Source: Sinomonas mesophila
Lineage (GTDB): Bacteria > Actinomycetota > Actinomycetes > Actinomycetales > Micrococcaceae
Length of the DNA stretch: 35,817 bases
Direction: 5' to 3'
Assembly: GCF_001999765.1 (NCBI RefSeq)
Contig: NZ_KV908332.1
Span: 1 to 35,817 of the forward strand
Shown here: positions 14,985-25,814 of the stretch, in pieces
Numbering within the stretch: position 1 is the stretch's first letter
Layout: every line of letters begins with the position of its first letter
Notes under the pieces: model-generated
What the model was told of the DNA's origin: nothing
Database searches by the model: none
What the model saw: only the letters and a program-made list of their open reading frames with translations
Position numbers and translations under genes: made by a program

Positions 14985-15374
14985 TCAGCCGCGGGCGAGC
15001 CGGGCGAAGCCGGCGTGGAGGTCGTGGACGGTGACCGTCCCGCCGCCGAGGGCCTCGGCCTTCGCCCTCAGGCGCTCCACGAACTCGTCCCCGGGGCGGC
15101 CGAACAGGTCGATGGACCGGAACCGGATGAGCGGCGCGATGGGCGGGAACTTGGGGCCGGCAACCTGCAGGTGGTACTCGAGCGACTCCACGTCCCGATG
15201 GATGTGCACGACGCTCATCGTGGACCCGTCCTCGGAGAAGAAGACGGAATAGCTGACGATCCGCGGCTCGTTCAGCTCGACGAACGCAGCCAGCTCCGCC
15301 ATGGCGGCCCTCAGCTCCTCGAGCCTGCCGGGCCGGACCTCGGACATGTCCCGGTACACCAAGATGTCGCCCAT
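14985..15374 (-). CDS. Hypothetical protein, ferredoxin-like alpha/beta-barrel type
   Basis: This 129-residue soluble protein starts at the ATG at 15374 (MGDILVYRDMSEVRPGR), preceded by GGGAGGA. The long upstream extension of this frame is antisense to the Fic gene and is not coding. The pattern of strand, helix (LEELRAAMAELAAFVELNEP), strands IVSYSVFFSE and TMSVVHIHRDVESLEYHLQ recalls dimeric alpha/beta-barrel proteins (antibiotic-monooxygenase/EthD-like), but the family is not recognised with confidence. It precedes gatC in the same direction and is divergent from the Fic gene. Confidence 0.72.
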   Translation of the reverse strand: MGDILVYRDMSEVRPGRLEELRAAMAELAAFVELNEPRIVSYSVFFSEDGSTMSVVHIHRDVESLEYHLQVAGPKFPPIAPLIRFRSIDLFGRPGDEFVERLRAKAEALGGGTVTVHDLHAGFARLARG

Positions 15375-15477
15375 GCCGTCCAATTGTCCTCCCACCCCGC
15401 GTTCGGGACGCGCGGTCAAATCCTTGATTCCGATGACACGGGCCGATCCTTGCAGACACAGGGATGCACGGGAGAGG

Positions 15478-16764
15478 ATGTCAAATGACCAACACCGTCG
15501 GTGCAATCCAGGAGCCCACGTGCGGCCCATCGGCTTCCCCAACTTCCCGTTCGATTCGCCACTGACTGGAACCATCGTCGATCTTGAGCGTGTGCGTGGT
15601 GACTTGGGCCTTGGCGACACGCATCCTGCCCTCTTCGAGCAACTCCGGTCCATGGCGCAGCTCATGTCCACCATCACCAGCGCGCGTATTGAAGGCAATC
15701 GAGCGTCGATCGTCCGCGCCGTTGCTGCTGTGGACGCGTCACGACGCCATCCGGCCACACACCACCCCGATGACGTCCAGGACATCGTGCAATTGGACGC
15801 CGCGACCGCGTTCGTGGACCGCACTGTGACCTCTGGGACCCTGCTCACTCACGGCTTCGTCCGGGAACTCCATCGGATGTGTGTCCAGGGGCTCAAGCGC
15901 GAGGGAGACAGGACACCGGGGGCGTATCGAACCAGCAACATCACGATTGGCGGATCACGCCATGTCCCGCCCCCACCGAGCAGCATTCACGGGGACCTGA
16001 GCGAGCTGCTTGGATTCCTCAACAAGGACGTAGCCCACCACATCCAGCTGCTCAAGATCGCCGTCGCACACCACCGATTTGTCTGGATCCACCCCTTTGC
16101 CAACGGCAACGGACGCGTGGGGCGCTTGCTGACCTACGCTGCGATGCGTCGGGAAGGGTACACCGACGACTCAGGGTACCGGTTCCTCAATCCGACCGCG
16201 GTCTTCGGCAACGACCTGGCTCTGTACTACGAACGTCTCGGAGACGCCGACTCCCTCGAACCGGACGCAATCGTCCGCTGGTGTGAGTTCATGCTGTCCG
16301 GCCTCGTCGCAGAACTCGAACGGATGCGCAGTCTGAGCCACCATGATTTTGCGGTGCGCGGCGTGTTCGTCCCGGCCATCCGGCAAGGTCAACGCGGGGC
16401 CTTGTTGGACCAGGCAGACGCACATGCGCTGGCCATGGTTGCTGAGCGGCTCGATGTACGCGCGGCAGACCTTGAGCCGGCGTACCCAGGCAGTCCTGCA
16501 GTCCGCAGCCGAAAGATTCGGAGCTTGCTGGACCGTGGCCTGGTTGAAGCGACGACCCCAAGCGGCCGCATCTATCGCCTTCGTCTGGCGCCGAGCGAGC
16601 TCACGCCTCTCGTCTTCCGGCAGCTTGACGAGATCGGGTTCCTGCCGCGAATCCTCCGGGATGAGCAGCCTCACGCGGAAATGCCCCCGGTTTCGGAAAA
16701 TGCCCCGCGCCGAAGCGCGGGGCAGATTCCGAAACCGGGGGCAGGACCCGCAGGAGGCGGCTGA
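15478..16764 (+). CDS. Fic-domain protein (class II, AMP-transferase type)
   Basis: Fic enzymes transfer AMP from ATP to protein hydroxyls. The catalytic loop HPFANGNGRVGR is at residues 205-216 and matches HPFx(D/A)GNGRxxR. The autoinhibitory motif (S/T)xxxE(G/N) is present before it as SARIEG (68-73), which makes it a class II protein held inactive by its own glutamate. The C-terminal part (about 330-400) looks like a winged helix (VRSRKIRSLLDRGLVEATTPSGRIYRL), as in many Fic/DUF4172-type proteins. The start is uncertain: ATG at 15478 directly abuts GGAGAGG, GTG at 15520 is in frame, and a better-spaced ATG at 15485 is in another frame. The last 28 or so codons lie inside a terminator hairpin, so the natural C-terminus is odd. 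Confidence 0.88.
   Translation: MSNDQHRRCNPGAHVRPIGFPNFPFDSPLTGTIVDLERVRGDLGLGDTHPALFEQLRSMAQLMSTITSARIEGNRASIVRAVAAVDASRRHPATHHPDDVQDIVQLDAATAFVDRTVTSGTLLTHGFVRELHRMCVQGLKREGDRTPGAYRTSNITIGGSRHVPPPPSSIHGDLSELLGFLNKDVAHHIQLLKIAVAHHRFVWIHPFANGNGRVGRLLTYAAMRREGYTDDSGYRFLNPTAVFGNDLALYYERLGDADSLEPDAIVRWCEFMLSGLVAELERMRSLSHHDFAVRGVFVPAIRQGQRGALLDQADAHALAMVAERLDVRAADLEPAYPGSPAVRSRKIRSLLDRGLVEATTPSGRIYRLRLAPSELTPLVFRQLDEIGFLPRILRDEQPHAEMPPVSENAPRRSAGQIPKPGAGPAGGG
16682..16743. terminator. Long bidirectional terminator hairpin overlapping the end of the Fic gene
   Basis: TGCCCCCGGTTTCGGAA at 16682-16698 pairs with TTCCGAAACCGGGGGCA at 16727-16743. Inside, GCCCCGCGC (16702-16710) pairs with GCGCGGGGC (16715-16723) around CGAA. 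The stem is nearly perfect over about 29 bases. It separates the Fic gene from the convergent citrate transporter and is translated as part of Fic. Confidence 0.85.
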
Positions 16765-16774
16765 CGGTCGGCGG

Positions 16775-18211
16775 CTACCCGATCGCGATCGCCCCGAGGA
16801 CGACGCCGACCGCGAGCATGACGAGCGAGATCGCCGCCGTGCGCCACAGGACGAGCTTGTGGTGGTCGCCGAGCTCGACCTTCGCGAGCGAGACGAGCAG
16901 GAGGATCGCCGGGACGAGAGGGCTCTGCAGGTGGAACGGCTGGCCCGTGATCGAGGCGCGGGCCATGTCCGCGGCCGGGATGCCGTAGTGCGCGGCCGTC
17001 TCGGACAGGATCGGCAGGACGCCGAAGTAGAACGCGTCGTTGCTCATGAAGAACGTCATCGGGATGGACAGGACGCCCGTGATGACGGCCATGAACGGGC
17101 CGGCCTCGGCCGGGATGATCGAGACGAGCCAGGCAGACATCTCCTGCACGATGGTCGTGCCGTTGATCTCGCCCGTCAGGACGCCGGTGAGCACGGACGC
17201 GGCCATGACCATGGACACGACGGCGACGATGCTCGGCGCGTGGGCCACGAGCTGCGCGGCCTGGTCCTTCACCCGGGGGAAGTTCACGACCAGGGCGATC
17301 GCGGCGCCGACCATGAAGACGTACGGCAGCGGCAGGACGTCCGCCACGAGCAGGGTCATGATGCTGACGGTGAGTGCGAGGTTGAACCAGAACAGCTTCG
17401 GGCGCAGCGTCGTACGGTTCGGATCGAGGGCGGTTCCGGCCATCGCGGCGTCGCGGGCCTCCTCCTCGGCGGCCACGAGCACGGGCGACTCGAGCAGCGC
17501 GAGCCCGCCGCCCGGCGTCGTGTGCCTGCTGCCCCGCGGGGAGCCGAGGCCGGAGCCGGCGCCGTTCGCGTCCGGGCCCCACAGCTCGGGGTTCTCGACG
17601 GCGAGGCGGCGGCGCTCGCGCAGGCCGAGGCGCCAGGCGAAGAGCATGACGAGCGCGAGACCGGCCAGGAGCGAGGGGATCATCGGGATGAAGACGTCGT
17701 TGACGTCGATCTTGAGCGCGGTCGCGGCGCGGGCGGTCGGGCCGCCCCACGGGAGGATGTTCATCGTGCCGTTCGCGAGGCCGGCGACGCAGGTCAGGAC
17801 GACGGGGCTCAGGCCCAGGCGCAGGTAGATCGGCAGCATCGCCGCGGTCGTGAGGATGAAGGTCGTGGAGCCGTCGCCGTCGAGCGAGACGGCCGCGGCG
17901 AGGATCGCCGTGCCCAGGACGACTTTGGCCGGGTCGTTGCCGAGCTTGCGCAGGATGAACTTCACGAGGGGGTCGAAGAGGCCGACGTCGATCATGAGGC
18001 CGAAGTAGATGATGGCGAACATCAGCAGCGCCGCCGTGGACGTCATGGACTTCATGGACGTCAGGACCATGTCGCCGATCCCGAGCCCCGCACCGGCGAA
18101 CAGGCCGAAGATGGTCGGGACGATGATCAGCGCAAGCACCGGGGTGAGCTTCTTGGTCATGATGAGCACCATGAAGACGGCGATCATCGCGAAGCCGAGC
18201 AGTACCAGCAT
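16775..18211 (-). CDS. CitMHS-family metal-citrate/H+ symporter
   Basis: This 478-residue integral membrane protein has about 12 hydrophobic segments and the CitMHS length. Visible family traits are MLVLLGFAMIAVFMVLIMTKKLTP at the start, LLMFAIIYFGLMIDVGLFDPL, AVSLDGDGSTTFILTTAAMLP, NGTMNILPWGGPTARAATAL, and near the end SIPMTFFMSNDAFYFGVLP and ITGQPFHLQSPLVPAILLLV. These carriers import citrate complexed with Mg2+ or Ca2+ with protons. I chose the ATG at 18211 because GAGAGGAG lies six bases before it; the frame extends further but lacks a site. A Gly/Ser-rich cytoplasmic loop (about 215-265) is longer than average. It is divergent from the CitA/CitB genes, which probably control it. Confidence 0.93.
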   Translation of the reverse strand: MLVLLGFAMIAVFMVLIMTKKLTPVLALIIVPTIFGLFAGAGLGIGDMVLTSMKSMTSTAALLMFAIIYFGLMIDVGLFDPLVKFILRKLGNDPAKVVLGTAILAAAVSLDGDGSTTFILTTAAMLPIYLRLGLSPVVLTCVAGLANGTMNILPWGGPTARAATALKIDVNDVFIPMIPSLLAGLALVMLFAWRLGLRERRRLAVENPELWGPDANGAGSGLGSPRGSRHTTPGGGLALLESPVLVAAEEEARDAAMAGTALDPNRTTLRPKLFWFNLALTVSIMTLLVADVLPLPYVFMVGAAIALVVNFPRVKDQAAQLVAHAPSIVAVVSMVMAASVLTGVLTGEINGTTIVQEMSAWLVSIIPAEAGPFMAVITGVLSIPMTFFMSNDAFYFGVLPILSETAAHYGIPAADMARASITGQPFHLQSPLVPAILLLVSLAKVELGDHHKLVLWRTAAISLVMLAVGVVLGAIAIG

Positions 18212-18365
18212 CGCTGGCTCCTCTCTTGTGAACCGCACCACCTCGGTGTGATGCGCACAACGAAGGTAGCCCCGCGACATGGGTCACACGGGGTTTGCCG
18301 GGATTGGCTCAACTTGTGCTCATTCGACGGGTTCTGCGCATTGTGCTCGCGCTTAGCATGGGCAG
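18212..18365. promoter_or_regulatory. Divergent citrate transporter / citAB control region
   Basis: TTGTGCTC occurs at 18314-18321 and 18341-18348, 27 bases apart, and the reverse motif GCACAA is at 18255-18260. These are candidate binding sites for the CitB-type response regulator. TAGCAT at 18354-18359 is six bases before the kinase ATG at 18366, the spacing of a leaderless transcript; no clear -35 is seen, as expected for an activated promoter. Confidence 0.45.
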
Positions 18366-20225
18366 ATGAGCACGACGGCGTCGCATCCCCGGTGGGCACC
18401 CCGCGGCCTCACGGAGCTGAGGTTCTCGACCCGCACGCTCCTCCTGCAGCTCGGCGCGGTGGCCCTCGCCGTCGTCCTCGCCGCGGCCGCGCACCTGTGG
18501 CTCGCCTATGAGCGGCTGTGGACCGAGGCCGAGCAGAACGCGCTGACCCTCGCCCGGGCCGTCGCGGCCGACCCCGAGCTGCGGCGCGAGACCGCGGTGA
18601 TCGCCGCGGAGGCCGGGACTCCCCCGCCCGCCCAGCTCGCCGCGGGCCCCGTCATGGCCGCCGCCGAGTCGGCGCGGGCGCGCACGGGTGCGCTGTTCGT
18701 CGTCGTGACCGACGAGGAGGGCCTGCGGCTCGCGCACCCCGACCCGGCGCGGCTCGGCGAGCGCGTGAGCACCTCCCCCGCCGTCGCCCTGGCCGGCGGC
18801 GAGGAGACGACCCGCAACACCGGCACGCTGGGCCCGTCCGTGGGCGCGAAGGTCCCCGTCACCGCGCCGGCCGGCTCGGCGCAGGGCGAGGGCACCGTGG
18901 TGGGCGAGGTGAGCGTGGGCTTTGCCCGCTCGAGCATCGCAGAGGGCCTGGGCCCGGACGCGCTCGCGACCGCCGGGACCGCCGCGCTCGCCCTCGCCGG
19001 CGGCGTCGCGGCGTCCCTCGCGCTGCGCCGTCGCCTCGCCCGGCTCACCCTCGGCCTGGAGCCGGAGGAGATCGGCACGCTCGTCCAGGACCAGGAAGCA
19101 GTGCTGCGCGGGATCGACGAGGGCGTGATCGGGATCGGGCGCGACGGCCGGGTCACCGTGGCGAACGACGCCGCGCGGCGGCTCCTCGGCCCCGGAAGCG
19201 GGGACGCCGTGGCCGCCGGGGCGGAGTGGGCCGCGGCCCCCGTCCCCGAGGGGCTGCGCGCGCTCACGGCGCCGGTCCCCGGCAACGGCGGGACGGGCAC
19301 CGACGGCGCGCCCGGACGGCAGCTCGTGGCCGGCGAGCGCGTGCTCGTCGCGAGCGCCCGCCGCGTGGTGCACGGCGACGAGGAGCTCGGCTGGGTCGTC
19401 ATGCTGCGCGACCGCACCGAGCTGCAGGGCCTCACCCGCCAGCTCGACGCCGTCGGCGCCCTCACGGAGGCGCTGCGCGCCCAGCGGCACGAGTTCTCGA
19501 ACCAATTGCACACCGTCGCCGGGCTGCTCGACCTCGGCGAGGCGGAGCAGGCGCGCGCCCACCTTGGCCGGCTCGGCGCGATGGGGCCGCTGAGCTTCCC
19601 GCTCGAGCAGGCCGAGCTGCTCGGCGACCCGAGCCTGCAGGCGTTCCTCGGGGCCAAGGGCATCGAGGCCTCCGAGCGGGGGGTGACCCTGCGGCTCGGC
19701 GACGAGACCCTCGTGCGCGGGCCCGTGGCCGCGGCGCAGGACGTGACCACGGTCCTGGGCAACCTCGTGGACAACGCGGTGCGCGCCGCCGTAGCCGGCT
19801 CGCCGGACGCCTCCGGCGAGCGCTGGGTCGAGGTCGAGCTCCTCGACGACGGCCCGGTGCTGCACGCCGTCGTCGCCGATTCGGGCGACGGGATCGGGGA
19901 CACTCCGCCGGAGAGGCTCTTCGAGCCGGGGTTCACGACGGCGGCCCCCGCGGCGGGTGGGGACGCCCCGGGCGGGGCAGAGCAGCAAGCCGGGGGTCCC
20001 ACCGCGGCGGAGCCGGCGTCCGGGCACGGCCTCGGCCTGCACCTGTCCCGGCAGCTCGCGCGGAGGCACGGCGGGGACGTGTGGGTCATCTCCCCCGGCA
20101 CCACCGGTGGGCCCGGGGCGGTGTTCGGGGCGAAGATCGTGGGCCTGACGCCCGAGGAGAAGGCGGCACGGGACGCGCGGCTCAGGCGCGGACCGGGGCC
20201 TGGCGGACGAGGAGGGGACCGATGA
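18366..20225 (+). CDS. CitA/DcuS-type sensor histidine kinase
   Basis: This 619-residue membrane kinase has the classical order. Transmembrane 1 (about 27-47) is followed by an extracytoplasmic sensor domain (about 50-190, containing RTGALFVVVTDEEGLRLAHPD and RVSTSPAVALAGGEE, typical of PDC citrate/dicarboxylate sensors). Transmembrane 2 (about 197-217) follows. A PAS domain comes next (QEAVLRGIDEGVIGIGRDGRVTVANDAARRLLG). The phosphoacceptor box is LRAQRHEFSNQLHTVAGLLDLG with H375. The HATPase has NLVDNAVRAA, DSGDGI and GHGLGLHLSRQLARRHGG. Its stop overlaps the response-regulator start (ATGA). An Ala/Gly-rich insert splits the ATP lid. With CitMHS next door, citrate or a related tricarboxylate is the likely ligand. 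Confidence 0.93.
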   Translation: MSTTASHPRWAPRGLTELRFSTRTLLLQLGAVALAVVLAAAAHLWLAYERLWTEAEQNALTLARAVAADPELRRETAVIAAEAGTPPPAQLAAGPVMAAAESARARTGALFVVVTDEEGLRLAHPDPARLGERVSTSPAVALAGGEETTRNTGTLGPSVGAKVPVTAPAGSAQGEGTVVGEVSVGFARSSIAEGLGPDALATAGTAALALAGGVAASLALRRRLARLTLGLEPEEIGTLVQDQEAVLRGIDEGVIGIGRDGRVTVANDAARRLLGPGSGDAVAAGAEWAAAPVPEGLRALTAPVPGNGGTGTDGAPGRQLVAGERVLVASARRVVHGDEELGWVVMLRDRTELQGLTRQLDAVGALTEALRAQRHEFSNQLHTVAGLLDLGEAEQARAHLGRLGAMGPLSFPLEQAELLGDPSLQAFLGAKGIEASERGVTLRLGDETLVRGPVAAAQDVTTVLGNLVDNAVRAAVAGSPDASGERWVEVELLDDGPVLHAVVADSGDGIGDTPPERLFEPGFTTAAPAAGGDAPGGAEQQAGGPTAAEPASGHGLGLHLSRQLARRHGGDVWVISPGTTGGPGAVFGAKIVGLTPEEKAARDARLRRGPGPGGRGGDR

Positions 20226-20899
20226 CCGACCTGCGCGTGCTGATTGTGGACGACGACTTCCACGTGGCGCGCCTGCACGCCGCGTGGGTCGATGCCGTGG
20301 CCGGGTTCGCCGCGCTCACGCCCGTGGGCACGGCGGCACTGGCCCTGCAGTCCGTCCATGCGCTGCGCCCCGACCTCGTGCTCCTGGACACCTACCTGCC
20401 GGACGCCACCGGACTCGAGCTCCTGCGGAGCCTCGACACGGACACGCTCATGCTCACGGCCGCCGCGGACCCCGAGTCCGTGCGCACGGCCCTGCGGCGC
20501 GGGGCCCTCGGCTACCTCATCAAGCCCTTCGGTGCCGAGGACCTGGCCACGACCCTGCGCGGCTACTCCCGGTACCGGCGGCTCCTCGCCGGCCCAGCCG
20601 CGCTCGACCAGGCCGGCGTGGACCGCGCCCGGCGGGCCCTGCTCGGCGGTGACGCGGCGTCGCAGGGACCCGGCCGCGCGCGCTCGGCGACGGAGCAGGC
20701 CGTCCTCGAGGCCCTCGCACAGCATCCGGGCGGCGGCAGCGTCCTGCTCTCGGCGGCGGAGGTGGCCAGCGTCGTCGGCGTCTCCCGGGCCACGGCGCAG
20801 CGGTACCTCGCGGCGCTCGCCGAGGACGGCGCCGTCGAGATCCAGCTGCGCTACGGCTCGACCGGGCGGCCGGAGCACCGCTACGGCCTGCCCGGCTGA
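20222..20899 (+). CDS. CitB/DcuR-type response regulator
   Basis: In this 225-residue protein the receiver domain shows the acidic pocket VLIVDDDFH (D10-D12), the phosphoacceptor D56 in LVLLDTYLPD and the conserved K101 in YLIKPFG. The C-terminal winged helix-turn-helix (about 160-215) reads VLLSAAEVASVVGVSRATAQRYLAAL, the DNA-binding form typical of CitB/DcuR regulators, which differs from OmpR or NarL types. The ATG overlaps the kinase stop by four bases, so the pair is translationally coupled. It most likely activates the divergent CitMHS gene; candidate TTGTGC sites are in the shared promoter. Confidence 0.94.
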   Translation: MTDLRVLIVDDDFHVARLHAAWVDAVAGFAALTPVGTAALALQSVHALRPDLVLLDTYLPDATGLELLRSLDTDTLMLTAAADPESVRTALRRGALGYLIKPFGAEDLATTLRGYSRYRRLLAGPAALDQAGVDRARRALLGGDAASQGPGRARSATEQAVLEALAQHPGGGSVLLSAAEVASVVGVSRATAQRYLAALAEDGAVEIQLRYGSTGRPEHRYGLPG

Positions 20900-20959
20900 G
20901 CCTGCCGGCTGCTGCAGGCTGCGGCCGGCCGCTGCCGGCCGCTGCCGGCCGCGGGTTGG
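20900..20959. terminator. GC-rich repetitive convergent region
   Basis: GCCGGCCGCT-type decamers recur three times at about 20923-20953 and fold into GGCCGG/CCGGCC hairpins. The region separates the response regulator from the convergent RidA-like gene and probably ends transcription from both sides. Confidence 0.45.
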
Positions 20960-21349
20960 CTAGACCGACTCGGCGCTCTTGTGCGCGACGAGCTCGATCT
21001 CGACGAGCATCGCCGGGTCGAGGAACGGCTTGACGTGCACGAGCGACAGCGCGGGGCGGATATCCCCGAACACGGCGCCGTGGGCGCGGCCAGCCTCCTC
21101 CCACTGGGCGATGTCGGTCAGGTAGAGCTTGGACTGCACGACGTCGGCGAGCGCGAAGCCGGCGTCCTCGAGGACCCCGCCGAGCTTGGTCAGGATGTAC
21201 TGCGTCTGGGTGAAGACGTCGTCGCCCACGATCCCCTCCGGCCCGGACGCCGCCGTCGCGGAGATGTACAGCGTGTTGTCCACCCGCACGGCCCGCGAGT
21301 AGCCGAGGGTCTGCTCCCAGGGGGAGCCGCTGCTGAACGTTGTGCGCAT
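20960..21349 (-). CDS. RidA/YjgF-family protein, catalytic-Arg variant
   Basis: This 129-residue chorismate-mutase-like trimer subunit starts at the ATG at 21349 (MRTTFSSGSPWEQTLGYSRA) with GGCAGG upstream. Family motifs: ISATAASGPEG, DVFTQTQYILTKLGGVLEDAGFALADVVQSKLYLTDI, HGAVFGDIRPALSLVHVK, and the C-terminal DPAMLVEIELVAH. In true RidA an arginine binds the imine carboxylate in the segment just before this C-terminal strand; here the equivalent VHVKPFLDP has lysine. This suggests a Rid subgroup without the classic 2-iminobutanoate deaminase activity. It follows the GNAT gene in the same direction, about 90 bases away. Confidence 0.9.
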   Translation of the reverse strand: MRTTFSSGSPWEQTLGYSRAVRVDNTLYISATAASGPEGIVGDDVFTQTQYILTKLGGVLEDAGFALADVVQSKLYLTDIAQWEEAGRAHGAVFGDIRPALSLVHVKPFLDPAMLVEIELVAHKSAESV

Positions 21350-21436
21350 GGCCTGCCTTTCGTCACGCGCGCCTCCGTCGGGCGCGCCCACCCTACTGTG
21401 CGTCACGGGCGGGCCGGACGGCGAACTCGGCGCGGT

Positions 21437-21958
21437 TCACAGCCGCTTGAGGTACACGGGCAGCCACACGTCGGTGCCGGGGATGGGCCAGTCGCGCTCG
21501 GGCGCGCGCTCGTACCCGAGGCGGCGGTACAGCGCGTGCGCCGCGTCCCAGTCCGGGCCCGTGGTGAGCACGACGGCGGTCGCGCCCTGCCGCGCGGCCC
21601 GCGCCTCGACGTCGTGCACGAGGGCGGTGGCCGCGCCGGTGCGTTGCGCACCCGGGTCGACGACGAGGAGCCGGAACTCGACCTCGCCCTCCCGTGCCAC
21701 CTGGTCGAAGCCGTCGCCGTGGGCCATGACCGTGACCGAGCCGACGATCCGCCCGCCCCGCTCGGCGACCACGACGGTCCCGCGCGCCGCGCGATAGGCC
21801 ACGTCCGCGATCTGGAGCATGTAGGGGTGCTCGGCCGAGGAGAAGTAGCCCGCGCCGAGGTACGCCTCGACCGAGATGCGCGAGATCTCGGGGTAGTCGG
21901 CGGGGGTCGCGGGGCGGATGGTCAGGGGTGCCGGCTCCGCGCCGCCCCGCTCTGCCAC
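21437..21958 (-). CDS. GNAT-family N-acetyltransferase
   Basis: This is a protein of about 173 residues. The conserved part starts LTIRPATPADYPEISRISVEAY and continues with TVVVAERGGRIVGSVTVM, then EVEFRLLVVDPGAQRTGAATALVHDVEARA, where the acetyl-CoA loop (Q/R)xxGxG/A appears as QRTGAATAL, and ends ALYRRLGYERAPERDW. The start is not certain: GTG at 21958 or 21967, since the conserved segment is preceded directly by a CTG codon; the upstream gene ends at 21973. The acceptor substrate is unknown. It probably belongs to the ligA-led minus-strand group. Confidence 0.87.
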   Translation of the reverse strand: MAERGGAEPAPLTIRPATPADYPEISRISVEAYLGAGYFSSAEHPYMLQIADVAYRAARGTVVVAERGGRIVGSVTVMAHGDGFDQVAREGEVEFRLLVVDPGAQRTGAATALVHDVEARAARQGATAVVLTTGPDWDAAHALYRRLGYERAPERDWPIPGTDVWLPVYLKRL

Positions 21959-21972
21959 CGTCGGCACCCCGC

Positions 21973-25411
<3,439 letters not shown>

Positions 25412-25696
25412 TCAGCTGAGGGAGTTGGAGGTCTGCTCCTGGACCCTGGCGTTCGTGTCCATCGTCTTGGCCGCCTCGCGCAGCTCGTCGATGAGCTTGT
25501 TCAGGGACTTCAGGCCCTCGGCGTGCCAGTTGCTCCTGAACTGCTCGGCGTCCCGGCCGGACCAGTTCTCCGGGATGTTGTTGCTGATCAGGCCGTTGAG
25601 GTTGTTCTTGATGCTCGCGATCTCCTCGGCCTTGGAGTTGAACTGCTTGGCAACGTCGCGCAGCTGCTCGACGTTGGCACCCTGCCTAATGGCCAT
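25412..25696 (-). CDS. WXG100-family secreted protein (EsxA/EsxB-like)
   Basis: This 94-residue protein is a typical ESX substrate hairpin: two amphipathic helices separated by the turn ENWSGRDAEQF with W45-S-G47. There is no signal peptide, as expected for type VII export. The C-terminal YxxxD/E secretion signal of mycobacterial partners is absent (the end is ARVQEQTSNSLS), so export may follow the Firmicute-like route or use a partner. GGAAG precedes the ATG. It is the last gene of the operon, about 118 bases beyond eccC, with a terminator right after it. Only one WXG100 gene is visible, so it may homodimerise. Confidence 0.93.
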   Translation of the reverse strand: MAIRQGANVEQLRDVAKQFNSKAEEIASIKNNLNGLISNNIPENWSGRDAEQFRSNWHAEGLKSLNKLIDELREAAKTMDTNARVQEQTSNSLS

Positions 25697-25814
25697 GGTT
25701 CTTCCTTTCGATACGTCCCCGGCGTGTCCAGGAATCCGTCGCCCGGTCCTCCCAGCGGCCCGGACGCCTGCCTACAAGCTATCGGCCCCGCGTCGGAGGC
25801 GTCGATGGGGACAA

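Noticed and set aside
20900-20959. The GCCGGCCGCT repeats as an operator or origin-type element
   Set aside because: They lie between convergent gene ends, are simple GC-rich sequence, and are better explained as a terminator.
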